NCBI GenBank assembly: GCA_947175335.1
Contig: CAMWMF010000007.1
Span: 1 to 64,000 of the forward strand
Length of the DNA stretch: 64,000 bases
Source: an uncultured Clostridia bacterium
GTDB lineage: Bacteria; Bacillota; Clostridia; Christensenellales; Pumilibacteraceae
Direction of reading: 5' to 3'
Within the stretch, counting starts at the first letter, position 1. Each line of letters opens with the position of its first letter. Positions 1 through 8,954 of the stretch are shown in pieces. The translations under genes were made by a program, and so were the position numbers. Under the pieces are notes generated by a model that was not told the origin of the DNA, did not search any database, and worked only from the letters and a program-made list of their open reading frames with translations.

Positions 1-258
1 CGCTGTAAGTACGATTTAAAGGCGATAGTTGATAAGCTGAAAGCCGAAACCGAACATATACATAAGCCTGTCAAGGTAGCCGTTATGGGCTGTGTGGTAA
101 ACGGACCGGGCGAAGCTGCTGACGCCGACTTCGGTGTGGCGGGCGGCGGCAACGGCAAAGCCGCGCTGTTTGTAAAAGGCAAGGTGGTAAGTACTATCAA
201 TACCGACGAGATTGTTTCTACACTGCTCGGACTTATTAACGAAAAAATAAATGGATAA
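1..258 (+). CDS. ispG: IspG (GcpE), 3' end of gene
   Basis: This is the C-terminal part (85 residues visible) of 4-hydroxy-3-methylbut-2-enyl diphosphate synthase, an iron-sulfur enzyme of the MEP isoprenoid pathway. The visible motif GCVVNGPGEA carries a cluster cysteine (residue 31 of the fragment) and a glutamate seven residues later, the spacing known for the family, followed by the glycine-rich end of the protein. The start lies outside the window. It stops 6 bp before the exonuclease gene, so they are probably co-transcribed. dxs and ispH, two more MEP steps, are also in this window. Confidence 0.95.
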   Translation, partial: RCKYDLKAIVDKLKAETEHIHKPVKVAVMGCVVNGPGEAADADFGVAGGGNGKAALFVKGKVVSTINTDEIVSTLLGLINEKING

Positions 259-264
259 AACGTT

Positions 265-1749
265 ATGAACGAAATATACAAAAGTATTAACGAAAAATCA
301 AACGGCAAGTACGGCATTTTGCGCTTTCCTTGTGTAACATTTAACGGCAATAACGCTGAGGTTACCGTCGTATGCAAAAAATCGGATAGGGCATTGGTAG
401 ACGATAATTTGCGCGAGCTCACCGATATTGTTAAAGAAGCTTGCGGTTTTCATACGCCTGTTAAACTCAAAATTAAGGACGACGTTTTAACGGCTGCGGC
501 GCTTAGGATTGCCGTGGTTAGGTTTACCGAAAAGTTCAATTACGTGTCGTCTATGTCGCATGGAATAACCGCAGAGACCGAGCCGAACGTAAAAGTAAAG
601 CTAAAAATGCACAGCGCTATGCATGAGCTTGCAAAAAACGATTATTTGCCTCGGCTTAAAGAGTTTTTGCAAAACAACTACGTTGAGGACATATCGGTTG
701 ACGTGGACGTAGTGGATTACGAGTCGGGCGGTTCGGCGCAAGCGTTGGCACAGGGCACAAAAAAGGAATATATAATTACTTCAGTGCAGCCGTATATAGG
801 CGACTTTAAGCCCGACAAAGCCCGCGCCATATCGGCAATCACAACGAATGAATATAATGTGGCCGTGTGCGGAATTTTGGCTATGCAAACCGAGTTTACC
901 AGTAAGGGCGGTAGGGCGTATGACCGATTTTTGATTTATGACGGCGATTTATCGTTGCAGTGCAAATTCTTTCCTAACGGAATGGGCAATAGCATTGCTA
1001 CTGCATACGAATTGATAAATAAACCTGTGTGCGTGCTCGGCAATGTAGAATACGACGGGATGCGCAACGAAGCTTCAATGACGGTCAAGGAAATATCTCT
1101 TTGTACGGCGGATGGTTTGACCCCGCCGCCGCTAAAAGCCGAGCCGAAATCTTACGGACTTATCGTTCCGCAAAATTACGAGGTGCTTGTTCAATCGAGT
1201 ATGTTCGACGGTAGCATGGATGTGCCGCCGTCGCTCAAAGGCGACTTTGTCGTGTTCGACTTTGAAACGACGGGATTATCTGTTATTTATGACAGGCCGA
1301 CTGAGCTTGGCGCTGTCAAGATAAGCGACGGTAAGCTTAAAGAAAGCTTTTCCACGCTCATAGATCCGCGCAGAGAAATTCCGCCAGAAGTGGTGGAAAA
1401 GACAGGCATAACCAACGAAATGGTAAAGGGGCAGCCGCTGTTCGAGGATATTTTGCCTGACTTTTACAAGTTCACTTACGGCTGCTCGCTGATTGGGCAC
1501 AACATAGGTTTTGATTTTCCCTTCTTATTGCGCGGCGGCAACCGCAGTGGGTGGGCGTTCGGCAGCCGTCGTACGTTCGATACAATGGGTATCGCGCCTG
1601 CCGCTATACCGGGCATTGCAAGACTGTCGCTCGACAACGTGTTGGCGAGCCTGGGATTAAGCAACGACAACGCGCACCGCGCACTGTCCGACGCCGCTGC
1701 AACCGCCAAGGCGTTTATCGCAATGAAAAAGCTACTTGCAAAATCATAA
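265..1749 (+). CDS. PolC-like protein reduced to N-terminal, OB and DnaQ-type 3'-5' exonuclease domains
   Basis: The protein has 494 residues. Residues about 1-165 resemble the N-terminal domains of PolC replicative polymerase, about 170-285 look like its OB fold, and about 326-490 form a DEDDh 3'-5' exonuclease with D332, E334, D417, H471 and D476 all present. PolC proper is about 1,400 residues or more and continues with PHP and polymerase domains; these are absent and the gene ends at a clean stop with about 240 bp of unrelated sequence before rimP. The position between ispG and rimP is where polC normally lies in Clostridia. It may be a separate proofreading or repair exonuclease derived from PolC. 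The exonuclease call is firm; the biological role is not known. Confidence 0.85.
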   Translation: MNEIYKSINEKSNGKYGILRFPCVTFNGNNAEVTVVCKKSDRALVDDNLRELTDIVKEACGFHTPVKLKIKDDVLTAAALRIAVVRFTEKFNYVSSMSHGITAETEPNVKVKLKMHSAMHELAKNDYLPRLKEFLQNNYVEDISVDVDVVDYESGGSAQALAQGTKKEYIITSVQPYIGDFKPDKARAISAITTNEYNVAVCGILAMQTEFTSKGGRAYDRFLIYDGDLSLQCKFFPNGMGNSIATAYELINKPVCVLGNVEYDGMRNEASMTVKEISLCTADGLTPPPLKAEPKSYGLIVPQNYEVLVQSSMFDGSMDVPPSLKGDFVVFDFETTGLSVIYDRPTELGAVKISDGKLKESFSTLIDPRREIPPEVVEKTGITNEMVKGQPLFEDILPDFYKFTYGCSLIGHNIGFDFPFLLRGGNRSGWAFGSRRTFDTMGIAPAAIPGIARLSLDNVLASLGLSNDNAHRALSDAAATAKAFIAMKKLLAKS

Positions 1750-1785
1750 AGATTTTTTGAAATGTCAAGCGTTTTAATGTAAAGT

Positions 1786-1859
1786 GCATATTTTTAAAGC
1801 AACACTATAAAGCAGATTTTCTTCCTACTTCTTTCCAAAAAGAAGTAGGAAAGATTTTT
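1786..1859 (+). repeat. Dispersed intergenic hairpin repeat, copy A
   Basis: The core is a perfect inverted repeat at 1822-1851 (13-bp arms, loop CCAA), flanked by an AT-rich left part starting GCATAT and a right part ending in TTTTT. A second copy lies at 36095-36172. Each copy is followed by GTTAAA and then, about 20 bp past the T run, the -35 box of a translation operon. The hairpin could also terminate the upstream exonuclease transcript. Confidence 0.8.
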
Positions 1860-1880
1860 CGGTAAAAACAGTTAAAACGC

Positions 1881-1909
1881 TTGCAAAAAAGGCGCATAAG
1901 TGTTATATT
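1881..1909 (+). promoter_or_regulatory. Sigma-A type promoter of the rimP-nusA-infB operon
   Basis: TTGCAA at 1881-1886 and TATATT at 1904-1909 are separated by 17 bp. It is the only good promoter seen before rimP and follows repeat copy A. Confidence 0.7.
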
Positions 1910-1934
1910 ATTAAAGGTACTATAAGTTTAGCAT

Positions 1935-1958
1935 GAGAGTTGGTTTTTGCCAACTCTC
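1935..1958 (+). promoter_or_regulatory. Leader hairpin between promoter and rimP start
   Basis: A perfect 9-bp inverted repeat (GAGAGTTGG / CCAACTCTC, loop TTTTTG) lies in the predicted 5' leader, 21 bp before the GGAGG ribosome-binding site. No T run follows, so it is not a typical terminator; a regulatory or stabilising role is an inference. Confidence 0.5.
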
Positions 1959-1990
1959 AATTACTGTGTAGGTACTTTCGGAGGTTTACC

Positions 1991-2455
1991 ATAAACAGCG
2001 TTATAGAAAAGGCAATACCCGTAGTACAAGACGTGCTAGAAAAATTGGGCTATGAGCTTGTGGACGTGGAGTACAAGTCGCAGTACGGCGATATGCACCT
2101 TACGGTATTTATAGCAAGCGAAAACGGCGTAAGCCTTGACGATTGCGAAACGGTATCTAACGCTTTGGACGGACCGTTGGACGCGCTGGACCCTACTAAC
2201 GGCAGGCCGTACCACTTGGACGTATCGTCACCGGGGCTGGACAGGCCGTTCAAGACCCAACGCGACTTCGAGCGCAATTACGGCGAAAAGGTGGAAGTCA
2301 AGCTGTTTGCACCCATCAAGGGCACAAAGGTAAAGCAGTACGAGGGAACGCTCGTCAGCCGTTCGGACGAAGCGATTACAATAGAAGTGGACGGCAATCA
2401 ACTGGTTATAGAAAACTCGCTGGTGGCATTAGTAAGGCCTTACATTGAGTTTTAA
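1991..2455 (+). CDS. rimP: Ribosome maturation factor RimP
   Basis: RimP assists 30S subunit maturation and usually opens the nusA-infB operon, as here. The 154-residue product shows the family's central core around SSPGLDRP followed by an SH3-like C-terminal part. The start is unusual: homology begins at about codon 1991, an ATA placed 6 bp after GGAGG (1980-1984). No ATG or GTG lies in frame nearby. The only conventional alternative is a TTG at 1940, which adds 17 residues unlike RimP, lies inside the leader hairpin and lacks a ribosome-binding site. An AUA start is therefore favoured, as an inference. Confidence 0.9.
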   Translation: MNSVIEKAIPVVQDVLEKLGYELVDVEYKSQYGDMHLTVFIASENGVSLDDCETVSNALDGPLDALDPTNGRPYHLDVSSPGLDRPFKTQRDFERNYGEKVEVKLFAPIKGTKVKQYEGTLVSRSDEAITIEVDGNQLVIENSLVALVRPYIEF

Positions 2456-2485
2456 CAATATATAAAAAAATTCGGGAGAAGAAAA

Positions 2486-3634
2486 ATGGCAAAAAAGAAT
2501 ACGACACTTACGCTTCAAGCGGACTTTTACGACGCTCTTACCGATTTGGAATTAGAGCGCGGCATCAAAAAGGAAGTGTTTATAGACGCGCTTCAAGACG
2601 CTCTTACCAGCGCGTACAAAAAGCAGTACGGCGTACCCAAAGCCATAAAGATAGTTATGACGCCCGAGCTTAAAACCTTCGGCATTTTCACTTGCCAAAA
2701 GGTAGTAGAGGTCGTGGAGGAGCGCGAAACTGAAATCAGTCTCGAAGACGCGCGACTCATCGACAAAAAGTACAAGGTGGGCGACGAAATCCTCGGGCCC
2801 GTGGACGCCAATGAATTCGGACGCATAGTGGCGCAAATGGCCAAGCAAATCGTAACGCAAAAGCTGCGTTCGGTGGAAAGCGAAAAGGCGTATACCGAGC
2901 TTGCGGAAAAAGAGGAACAGCTTGTTACTTGCGTTGTTCACCGCGTCGACGGCAAAAACGTTTGTGTGGAAATACAAAAAATGGAAGCCGTTTTGTATCC
3001 CAAAGATCAATTGCCCGGCGATAAGTTCAAGGTCGGCGACAAAATCAAGGTTTTTGTGCGCGGCATAAAGAACGGCACGCGTGGACCGCAAGTGCTTGTT
3101 ACGCGCACGGCGCCCGGGTTCGTACGCAAGCTGTTCGAGCTTGAAGTTCCTGAAATATCGAGCGGCGTGGTCGTAATTAAGGGCATTGTACGTGAAGCGG
3201 GCTTGCGCACAAAGATGGCCGTTTACGCAACCGATTCGGGTGTTGACGCTGTCGGTGCATGTGTCGGTAACCGCGGCTCGCGCGTAAACAGCATAATATC
3301 CGAAGTGGGCGGGGAAAAGATAGACATTATCCCTTGGCACGAGGATCCGCTGGAATATATAGCGCGTGCGCTTTTGCCCGCAAAGGTCGTTATGGTCGAA
3401 GCCAAAGAGGACGAGCGTGTTGCGTGCGTAGTCGTTATGGACGATCAGCTCAGTCTTGCCATCGGCAGAGAGGGTGTAAACGCTCGGCTTGCCGCTAAGC
3501 TTACCGGCTGGAAGATCGACATCAAGCCGTATTCGAAAATGGAAAAAGAGGTCAAACAGGCTAAGGAACGCGCTGAGCAAATGGGCAGCGATAATTACGA
3601 CGTATTCGACGAGGATCTCGGAGAACTGGACTAA
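2486..3634 (+). CDS. nusA: Transcription termination/antitermination factor NusA
   Basis: NusA binds RNA polymerase and modulates pausing, termination and antitermination. The 382-residue length fits the Gram-positive form: an N-terminal polymerase-binding domain (about 1-125), an S1 RNA-binding domain (about 133-200) and two KH domains (about 205-345, with [10 protein letters not shown] and [12 protein letters not shown]). A short acidic tail replaces the extra C-terminal repeats of E. coli NusA. A ribosome-binding site (GGGAGAAG) lies just before the ATG, and the stop abuts the ATG of ylxR. Confidence 0.97.
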   Translation: MAKKNTTLTLQADFYDALTDLELERGIKKEVFIDALQDALTSAYKKQYGVPKAIKIVMTPELKTFGIFTCQKVVEVVEERETEISLEDARLIDKKYKVGDEILGPVDANEFGRIVAQMAKQIVTQKLRSVESEKAYTELAEKEEQLVTCVVHRVDGKNVCVEIQKMEAVLYPKDQLPGDKFKVGDKIKVFVRGIKNGTRGPQVLVTRTAPGFVRKLFELEVPEISSGVVVIKGIVREAGLRTKMAVYATDSGVDAVGACVGNRGSRVNSIISEVGGEKIDIIPWHEDPLEYIARALLPAKVVMVEAKEDERVACVVVMDDQLSLAIGREGVNARLAAKLTGWKIDIKPYSKMEKEVKQAKERAEQMGSDNYDVFDEDLGELD

Positions 3635-3901
3635 ATGAAACACGTTCCTATGCGCTCCTGTATAGTATGTAGGGAGTGCAAAGACAAATCGGAATTGCTG
3701 CGCGTGGTAAGGCGCCCCGACGGCGCAGTGGTTATAGACCGAACCGGCAAGGAAGCAGGCAGAGGCGCGTATGTGTGTAAAAACGGCGACTGTATGGCGA
3801 CGGCTGTAAAAAAGCGGGTATTCAACCGCACATTCAAGCAGCAGTTGGATAATTCGGTATACGATGCTCTTGCAGCCGCAATGGAAGACGATGGAAAATA
3901 A
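3635..3901 (+). CDS. ylxR: YlxR/RnpM family RNA-binding protein
   Basis: The 88-residue basic protein has the DUF448 signature MRSCIVCRE near the N-terminus and GRGAYVC in the middle. In B. subtilis this family (RnpM) binds RNase P RNA and modulates its activity. It starts immediately after the nusA stop and overlaps ylxQ, the fixed order in Bacillota. Four cysteines (two in CIVCREC plus C46 and C51 approximately) could bind metal, which is an inference. Confidence 0.93.
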   Translation: MKHVPMRSCIVCRECKDKSELLRVVRRPDGAVVIDRTGKEAGRGAYVCKNGDCMATAVKKRVFNRTFKQQLDNSVYDALAAAMEDDGK

Positions 3902-4220
3902 AAACGACAAATTTGTTACAATGATAGGCTTTGCCCGTCGTTCGGGCAAAATAGTTTACGGCTTGGACAGCCTTAAACATGCAAAGAACGTTAAGCTTTT
4001 GGCGGTAAGCGACACTGCGTCGGACAATCTTGTTCGCAACATAGAGCGGCTTGCCGATATAAACGAAATTCCAATAGTCTACGCGATCGGACTTGAACTG
4101 ACGGTAGGCAACAATGTAAAAGCGCTCGGGCTTGTCGACGGCAATATGGCAAAAGCGGTTGCGGAATATATAGAAGACGGCTCTACGCAATACACAATCA
4201 AGTACGGTAAACGGAGGTAA
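3891..4220 (+). CDS. ylxQ: YlxQ, L7Ae-type putative RNA-binding protein
   Basis: The 109-residue protein belongs to the L7Ae/L30e fold family that binds kink-turn RNA; the segment MIGFARRSGKIVYG is typical of bacterial YlxQ. The ATG at 3891 is chosen because it overlaps the ylxR stop by 11 bp and matches the family start; an upstream in-frame start at 3864 adds nine residues without homology. Its last base overlaps a false upstream ATG of infB. Confidence 0.9.
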   Translation: MENKNDKFVTMIGFARRSGKIVYGLDSLKHAKNVKLLAVSDTASDNLVRNIERLADINEIPIVYAIGLELTVGNNVKALGLVDGNMAKAVAEYIEDGSTQYTIKYGKRR

Positions 4221-4225
4221 TGCTT

Positions 4226-6799
4226 ATGGACAATGCCACCACTAACAATGTAAATAACAACGAGGACGTAGCTAAGAACGCTAAGCGTCTATTTGCGCTT
4301 GTGGAATCGAGCGAGCTGCAAGACTGCATTAAGCGCATTATGGATACCAAACGGCGTGTGGAAAAGCTGTTTGCCGGCGAGCGTGCCAAATTGTCCGAGC
4401 TTACTGCCGAGCGTACAAGGCAAGAGCAGGAAGCGGAGGAGCGCAGGCTTTCCGCCGAGCGCGAGGCCGAACGCGCCGTATCTGAGTCGGAAAATAAAAC
4501 GCCCGAACCCGTGCAACAAAGCGAAGCGGTAGAAAGTGCGCCCGCTAACGTTTCGAGCGAAAGCAATACGCCGCAGCAAAGCGCTTCGGCAAGCAATTCG
4601 AGCGCGGCTGCACCTGAGCAGCAGCCCGATGCACCGACAAGCGGCACTCGTACGGCTATACCCAGTTATATCCGCGGAGTTATAAAGCATACGCCGCGCC
4701 CTGCGCCCGAAAGAACGCCCCGCACAGACAAGACGGGTGCGCGTCCTTCCGCGCCGCAGCGCGACCGTAACGGTGCTCCGCATACAACGGCGCCCCGTCC
4801 GACCGGCAATAATGCGCCCCGTCCGTCGTCGGTCATCAAGTTCGAGCCGCCCGCAGCGCAGCGCAACAAACGCGAAGTTGCCGGCAAAAAGACTACTGTC
4901 AAGCCCGAAGACAAGCGGCAAATGAACAAGCGTACGCTCATTCGCAAAGGCTATATTCAAGAGAATATGGACGAGGAGCGCATGGGTACGCGCAAGCTGA
5001 AAAATAAAAAGGTCAACAAGGTTGTGCCTTTTGCGCCCATCAAGATAGAAAAAGCGGTCATTACCACCGAAAATCTTACGGTCAAGATTTTGTCCGAAAA
5101 GATAGGCAAGACCGCGCAGGAAATTATCAAGCAGCTCATGGAGCTCGGCATAATGACAAATATCAATAGCGTTGTCGACTTTGCTACCATGCAGCTCGTA
5201 GCCGACGCATTGGGCGTCAGCATCGAATTGAAGCTTGAAAAGACCAAGGAAGAGGAGCTTTTGGAATTGCATTCCGAGCCCGACGCCGAGGCGGATTTGG
5301 TCAAGCGTCCGCCCATTATCACGGTTATGGGTCACGTCGACCACGGCAAAACGTCGCTACTCGACGCTATTCGCAAGACGTCCGTTGTAAGCGGCGAGGC
5401 CGGCGGTATAACACAGCATATCGGTGCATATTCGGTCGACCTTAACGGCGAAAAAATTACATTCCTCGATACTCCCGGACACGAGGCGTTTACCGAAATG
5501 CGTCGGCGCGGCGCCAAAGTCACCGATATCGCGGTCCTTATAGTCGCCGCTGACGACGGTGTAATGCCGCAAACAGTGGAAGCAATTAAGCATGCCAAGG
5601 AAGCGGATGTACCCATCGTCGTTGCTATCAACAAAATCGACAAGCCCGGTGCGAATATCGAAAAGATAAAGGAACAGCTTGCCGAAAAAGACCTTATTTG
5701 CGAGGAGTGGGGTGGCCAGGTGCCTATGATTCCTATTTCCGCTAAGCAAAATAAGGGTATCGATAAGCTTCTTGAAAATATTATTTTGCAGGCCGAAGTG
5801 TTGGAGCTTCGCGCCAACCCCAAGCGCAGTGCGCGCGGTTACGTTATAGAAGCGCGGCTTGACAAGGGCAGAGGCGCCGTTGCCACCGTTATCATTCAAA
5901 ACGGAACGCTCAAAGTGGGCGATTACGTTGTATCGGGTACGACCTACGGAAGAGTGCGGTCGTTGATTGACGACAAGGGCAAGACTATTAAATCGGCAGG
6001 ACCGTCCATGCCCGTGGCTGTTTACGGTTTGGAAAAGGTTCCGTCGGCAGGCGACCCGATAGCCGTTGTCGAAAACGAAAAGATGGCGCGTCAAGTTATT
6101 GAGGAACGTTCGGTCAAGCTTAAAAACGAGATGCTTGCCGACGTGCCGCAAGCCAATCTCGACGTGTTCGGCGATTTGGAAAGCAAGACGTCCAAGGAGC
6201 TTAAACTTGTCATCAAGGCCGACGTTCAGGGTTCGAGCGAGGCACTCAAAGAAGCACTTACCAATCTTTCCAACGACGAGGTTACAGTCACCGTTGTAAA
6301 AGCCGGTGTCGGCGCTATCAACCAGTCCGACATTATGATGGCGGATGTTTCACACGCGAGCATTATCGGCTTCAACGTCAAGCCCGATAATGACGCCAAG
6401 ACGGCGGCCGAGCGTGCGGGAATAGAAATTAAGCTGTTCAGCATAATTTACGAAGCAATGGACTATATTCAGTCCAAAATCGAAGATATGCTTGCGCCTA
6501 AGTTTGTCGAGCGCGTCACCGGTAAAGCAATTGTTCGCGCTATGTTCAAGGTGTCGGGCGTCGGTTTGGTCGGTGGTAGCTACGTTCAGTCCGGCAAGAT
6601 TGTGCGTAACGGCAAGGCTCGGTTGTACCGCGGCGGCAAGCTCATTCACGACGGCAATATCGTAGGTTTAAAGCGGTTTAAGGACGACGCCAAGGAAGTT
6701 ACAATCGGGCTCGAATGCGGTATCGCAATCGCCGATTGCACAGAATATTTGGAAGACGATATTATCGAATGCTACGTAGTGGAAAAGGAGACTAAGTGA
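4226..6799 (+). CDS. infB: Translation initiation factor IF-2
   Basis: IF-2 is the GTPase that brings initiator tRNA to the 30S subunit. The 857-residue protein has a long low-complexity N-terminal region (about 1-280, rich in E, A, P, S, R), an IF2_N domain (about 285-335), the G domain with GHVDHGKT near 369-376, DTPGHE, NKID and SAK, and then domains II-IV. The start is set at 4226 because GGAGG (4213-4217) is 8 bp upstream; the ATG at 4220 is only 2 bp from it. The stop overlaps the rbfA GTG. Confidence 0.97.
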   Translation: MDNATTNNVNNNEDVAKNAKRLFALVESSELQDCIKRIMDTKRRVEKLFAGERAKLSELTAERTRQEQEAEERRLSAEREAERAVSESENKTPEPVQQSEAVESAPANVSSESNTPQQSASASNSSAAAPEQQPDAPTSGTRTAIPSYIRGVIKHTPRPAPERTPRTDKTGARPSAPQRDRNGAPHTTAPRPTGNNAPRPSSVIKFEPPAAQRNKREVAGKKTTVKPEDKRQMNKRTLIRKGYIQENMDEERMGTRKLKNKKVNKVVPFAPIKIEKAVITTENLTVKILSEKIGKTAQEIIKQLMELGIMTNINSVVDFATMQLVADALGVSIELKLEKTKEEELLELHSEPDAEADLVKRPPIITVMGHVDHGKTSLLDAIRKTSVVSGEAGGITQHIGAYSVDLNGEKITFLDTPGHEAFTEMRRRGAKVTDIAVLIVAADDGVMPQTVEAIKHAKEADVPIVVAINKIDKPGANIEKIKEQLAEKDLICEEWGGQVPMIPISAKQNKGIDKLLENIILQAEVLELRANPKRSARGYVIEARLDKGRGAVATVIIQNGTLKVGDYVVSGTTYGRVRSLIDDKGKTIKSAGPSMPVAVYGLEKVPSAGDPIAVVENEKMARQVIEERSVKLKNEMLADVPQANLDVFGDLESKTSKELKLVIKADVQGSSEALKEALTNLSNDEVTVTVVKAGVGAINQSDIMMADVSHASIIGFNVKPDNDAKTAAERAGIEIKLFSIIYEAMDYIQSKIEDMLAPKFVERVTGKAIVRAMFKVSGVGLVGGSYVQSGKIVRNGKARLYRGGKLIHDGNIVGLKRFKDDAKEVTIGLECGIAIADCTEYLEDDIIECYVVEKETK

Positions 6800-7155
6800 G
6801 GGGCAACAACGGAACAAGCCATAGAACGGAACGCGTTGCGAGTATGATACGGCGCGACGTGTCGGTCATTGTCGATTCCTTGTCCGACCCGCGCGTGCAC
6901 GGAGTTACCGTTGTCGAAGTGGAAATGTCGCGCGATCTCCGCAACGCCACCGTGTTTGTCACTGTGGACGGCAACGACGAGTCCGTCATAAAGGCGTTAA
7001 ACGGGTGTGCCGGATATATCAGACACGTGCTCGCCGAGGAAAACAGCGAAATGCGCGGCGTTCCGCAGTTAAAGTTTGTGCTGGACAAAACACAGGGCTA
7101 CTACGAGCGTATAGAACAGGTTATTAAGGAAATTCACAATGACAACAACGACTAG
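6796..7155 (+). CDS. rbfA: Ribosome-binding factor A
   Basis: RbfA is a KH-fold cold-shock factor for late 30S maturation. The 119-residue protein contains the core DPRVHGVTVVEVEMSRDL and ends with the expected LKFVLDKTQGYYERI block. It starts with GTG in a GTGA overlap with infB, after GGAG at 6787, and overlaps the next gene by 17 bp. Confidence 0.95.
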   Translation: MRGNNGTSHRTERVASMIRRDVSVIVDSLSDPRVHGVTVVEVEMSRDLRNATVFVTVDGNDESVIKALNGCAGYIRHVLAEENSEMRGVPQLKFVLDKTQGYYERIEQVIKEIHNDNND

Positions 7156-8110
7156 TGAAATACTTAAAGCTATTAACGCCGCCCAAACTATATTGATTGT
7201 CGGGCATATCAGACCGGACGGCGACTGCGTGGGCGCGGCGCTCTTTATGCGGCATATTTGCGAAAAGCTCGGAAAGTCGGCCGACGCGGTATGCGACGGC
7301 GACAAACCGACCGCATATGCGTTCTTGCCCGAATATGAGTATTTTTGTGCACCGCGCTGCAAAAAGTACGACCTTTTTATAGCTGTGGACTGTGCAACGG
7401 AAAGTCGTTTAGGCGAATATAAAGCGTTTCTTACGAGCGCAAAAAACAGCATAAACATAGACCACCACATAACCAATACCGAGTACGGTAAAATAAATCA
7501 TGTGTTGCCCGACGCGTCCAGCACGTGTCATATACTTTTCGATTTGTTCAAGGACGTCGACGGGCTTTTGGACAATGCCGGCGCGGCGATGCTGTATGTT
7601 GGACTTTCCACCGACACGGGACATTTTATGCACAGCAACACTACTGCCGAGGTTTTTCGTACGGCTGCTGCGCTGTGCGAGTACGGCATAGATATTGCTA
7701 CGCTCAATCACGATTTGTATTGCAATAATGCATTTAGCAAAATGAAGCTTACATCTCGCGCAATCGGCGGGATTGTACTTTACGAATCGGGCAAAATCGC
7801 GCTGATGAACATATCGTTAAAGGATTTGCAGGACTGCGGCTGCACTTCGGAGGATACCGAGGGGCTTATAGACAACGCATCTGCAATTTCAGGCGTAAAG
7901 ATAGCTATATCGATGTGCGAGCAACCCGGGTCGGTTTTCCGCATATCTTTTAGGTCGGTGTCGGCGGACGTTTCGGCTGCAGCTGCGCGGTTTGGCGGCG
8001 GCGGTCACAAGCTTGCGGCCGGCTGTATGATTACGGGCAACCGTTACGATGTTATGGAAAAGGTGGTCGGTGCGGCCACAGCGGCATTGAATAGTGAACG
8101 GACTGATTAA
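7139..8110 (+). CDS. nrnA: NrnA-type DHH phosphoesterase (nanoRNase/pAp phosphatase)
   Basis: This 323-residue DHH/DHHA1 protein degrades short oligoribonucleotides and 3'-phosphoadenosine 5'-phosphate. Metal-binding motifs are visible in order: HIRPDGD (about 23-29), a DCA segment near 84-86, DHH (about 108-110) and GLSTDTGHF, with the C-terminal substrate motif GGGGHKLAAG near 281-290. It overlaps rbfA upstream and truB downstream by 17 bp each, suggesting translational coupling. The order rbfA-nrnA-truB-ribF is common in Clostridia. Confidence 0.93.
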   Translation: MTTTTSEILKAINAAQTILIVGHIRPDGDCVGAALFMRHICEKLGKSADAVCDGDKPTAYAFLPEYEYFCAPRCKKYDLFIAVDCATESRLGEYKAFLTSAKNSINIDHHITNTEYGKINHVLPDASSTCHILFDLFKDVDGLLDNAGAAMLYVGLSTDTGHFMHSNTTAEVFRTAAALCEYGIDIATLNHDLYCNNAFSKMKLTSRAIGGIVLYESGKIALMNISLKDLQDCGCTSEDTEGLIDNASAISGVKIAISMCEQPGSVFRISFRSVSADVSAAAARFGGGGHKLAAGCMITGNRYDVMEKVVGAATAALNSERTD

Positions 8111-8945
8111 TCTTTACAAGCCGACGGGAATGTCGTCGGCACAAGCCGTTGCGCGGGTAAAACGCATACTCGGCGAAAAGACGGTGGGGCATATGGGTAC
8201 GCTCGATCCGATGGCGGTGGGTGTGCTTGTGATAGGCGTTGGCAAGTCTGCACGGCTTTTCGATTACATTTCCGGACGAAAAAAAACGTATATAGCCAAA
8301 TTTAAATTCGGCTACACTACCGATACGCTGGACGCGCTGGGTGAGGTTACGGAAACGACGTCGGATATTCCGTCGGTGGACGCAGTGCTTCACGCTATGC
8401 AGTCGCTGGTGGGCGAAATAGACCAAATTCCGCCGATATACAGCGCAAAGCATGTGGACGGCAAGCGCGCATACGCATTGGCGCGCGACGGCAAAAACGT
8501 CGAGTTGAAGCCTGTGCGTGTAAGCATATACGACATTGAACTTATATGCCAGCCGAGAATGGACGAGATGGTGTTCTCTATAACATGCTCGGCAGGTACG
8601 TATATTCGTGCCATATGCCGCGACGTAGGCAAAATGTGCGGGTCGCTTGCAACGCTTACGTACTTGCAACGCACAAAGTCCGGTTGCTTCGACGTAAAAG
8701 ACAGCGTTAAACTCGACGAGCTGGAAAGCATAAAAGAAAAGGCGTTAATTCCGCCGCAAAACATTTTGGATATTCCTGTGCACAACGTTGACAATACTCT
8801 GTACGACGATATGATACACGGCAGGAAATTAAAATGCGACGTAAATTGCGACAGCTTAATATACTGTAACGGACAGTTTTTCGGCATAGGCAATGCCGTG
8901 GACGGTATACTCAAAATCAAGACTTATCTACGTGAGGACAACTAA
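8094..8945 (+). CDS. truB: tRNA pseudouridine-55 synthase TruB
   Basis: TruB makes pseudouridine 55 in the T loop of tRNAs. The catalytic motif GTLDPMAVGVL lies near residues 35-45 with the catalytic aspartate, followed by the RKKTYIA and CSAGTYIR motifs of the family. The length of 283 residues is normal. It begins with GTG inside the end of nrnA. Confidence 0.96.
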   Translation: MNGLINLYKPTGMSSAQAVARVKRILGEKTVGHMGTLDPMAVGVLVIGVGKSARLFDYISGRKKTYIAKFKFGYTTDTLDALGEVTETTSDIPSVDAVLHAMQSLVGEIDQIPPIYSAKHVDGKRAYALARDGKNVELKPVRVSIYDIELICQPRMDEMVFSITCSAGTYIRAICRDVGKMCGSLATLTYLQRTKSGCFDVKDSVKLDELESIKEKALIPPQNILDIPVHNVDNTLYDDMIHGRKLKCDVNCDSLIYCNGQFFGIGNAVDGILKIKTYLREDN

Positions 8946-8954
8946 GGAGGGATT

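Noticed and set aside
1822..1851. Repeat hairpin as only a terminator of the exonuclease gene
   Set aside because: It may act as one, but the shared flanks and second copy at 36095, located upstream of a divergent lipoprotein gene, show that it is more than a local terminator.
2552..3949. Long 465-codon open frame on the minus strand opposite nusA and ylxR
   Set aside because: It mirrors a well-supported gene pair, has no family features, and low-stop antisense frames are frequent here because of codon usage. The same holds for long minus frames opposite infB, recN, spoIIIAE and the decarboxylase genes.
8946..8954. FMN riboswitch before ribF
   Set aside because: Only 9 bp separate truB and ribF, leaving no room, and the upstream sequence is coding.
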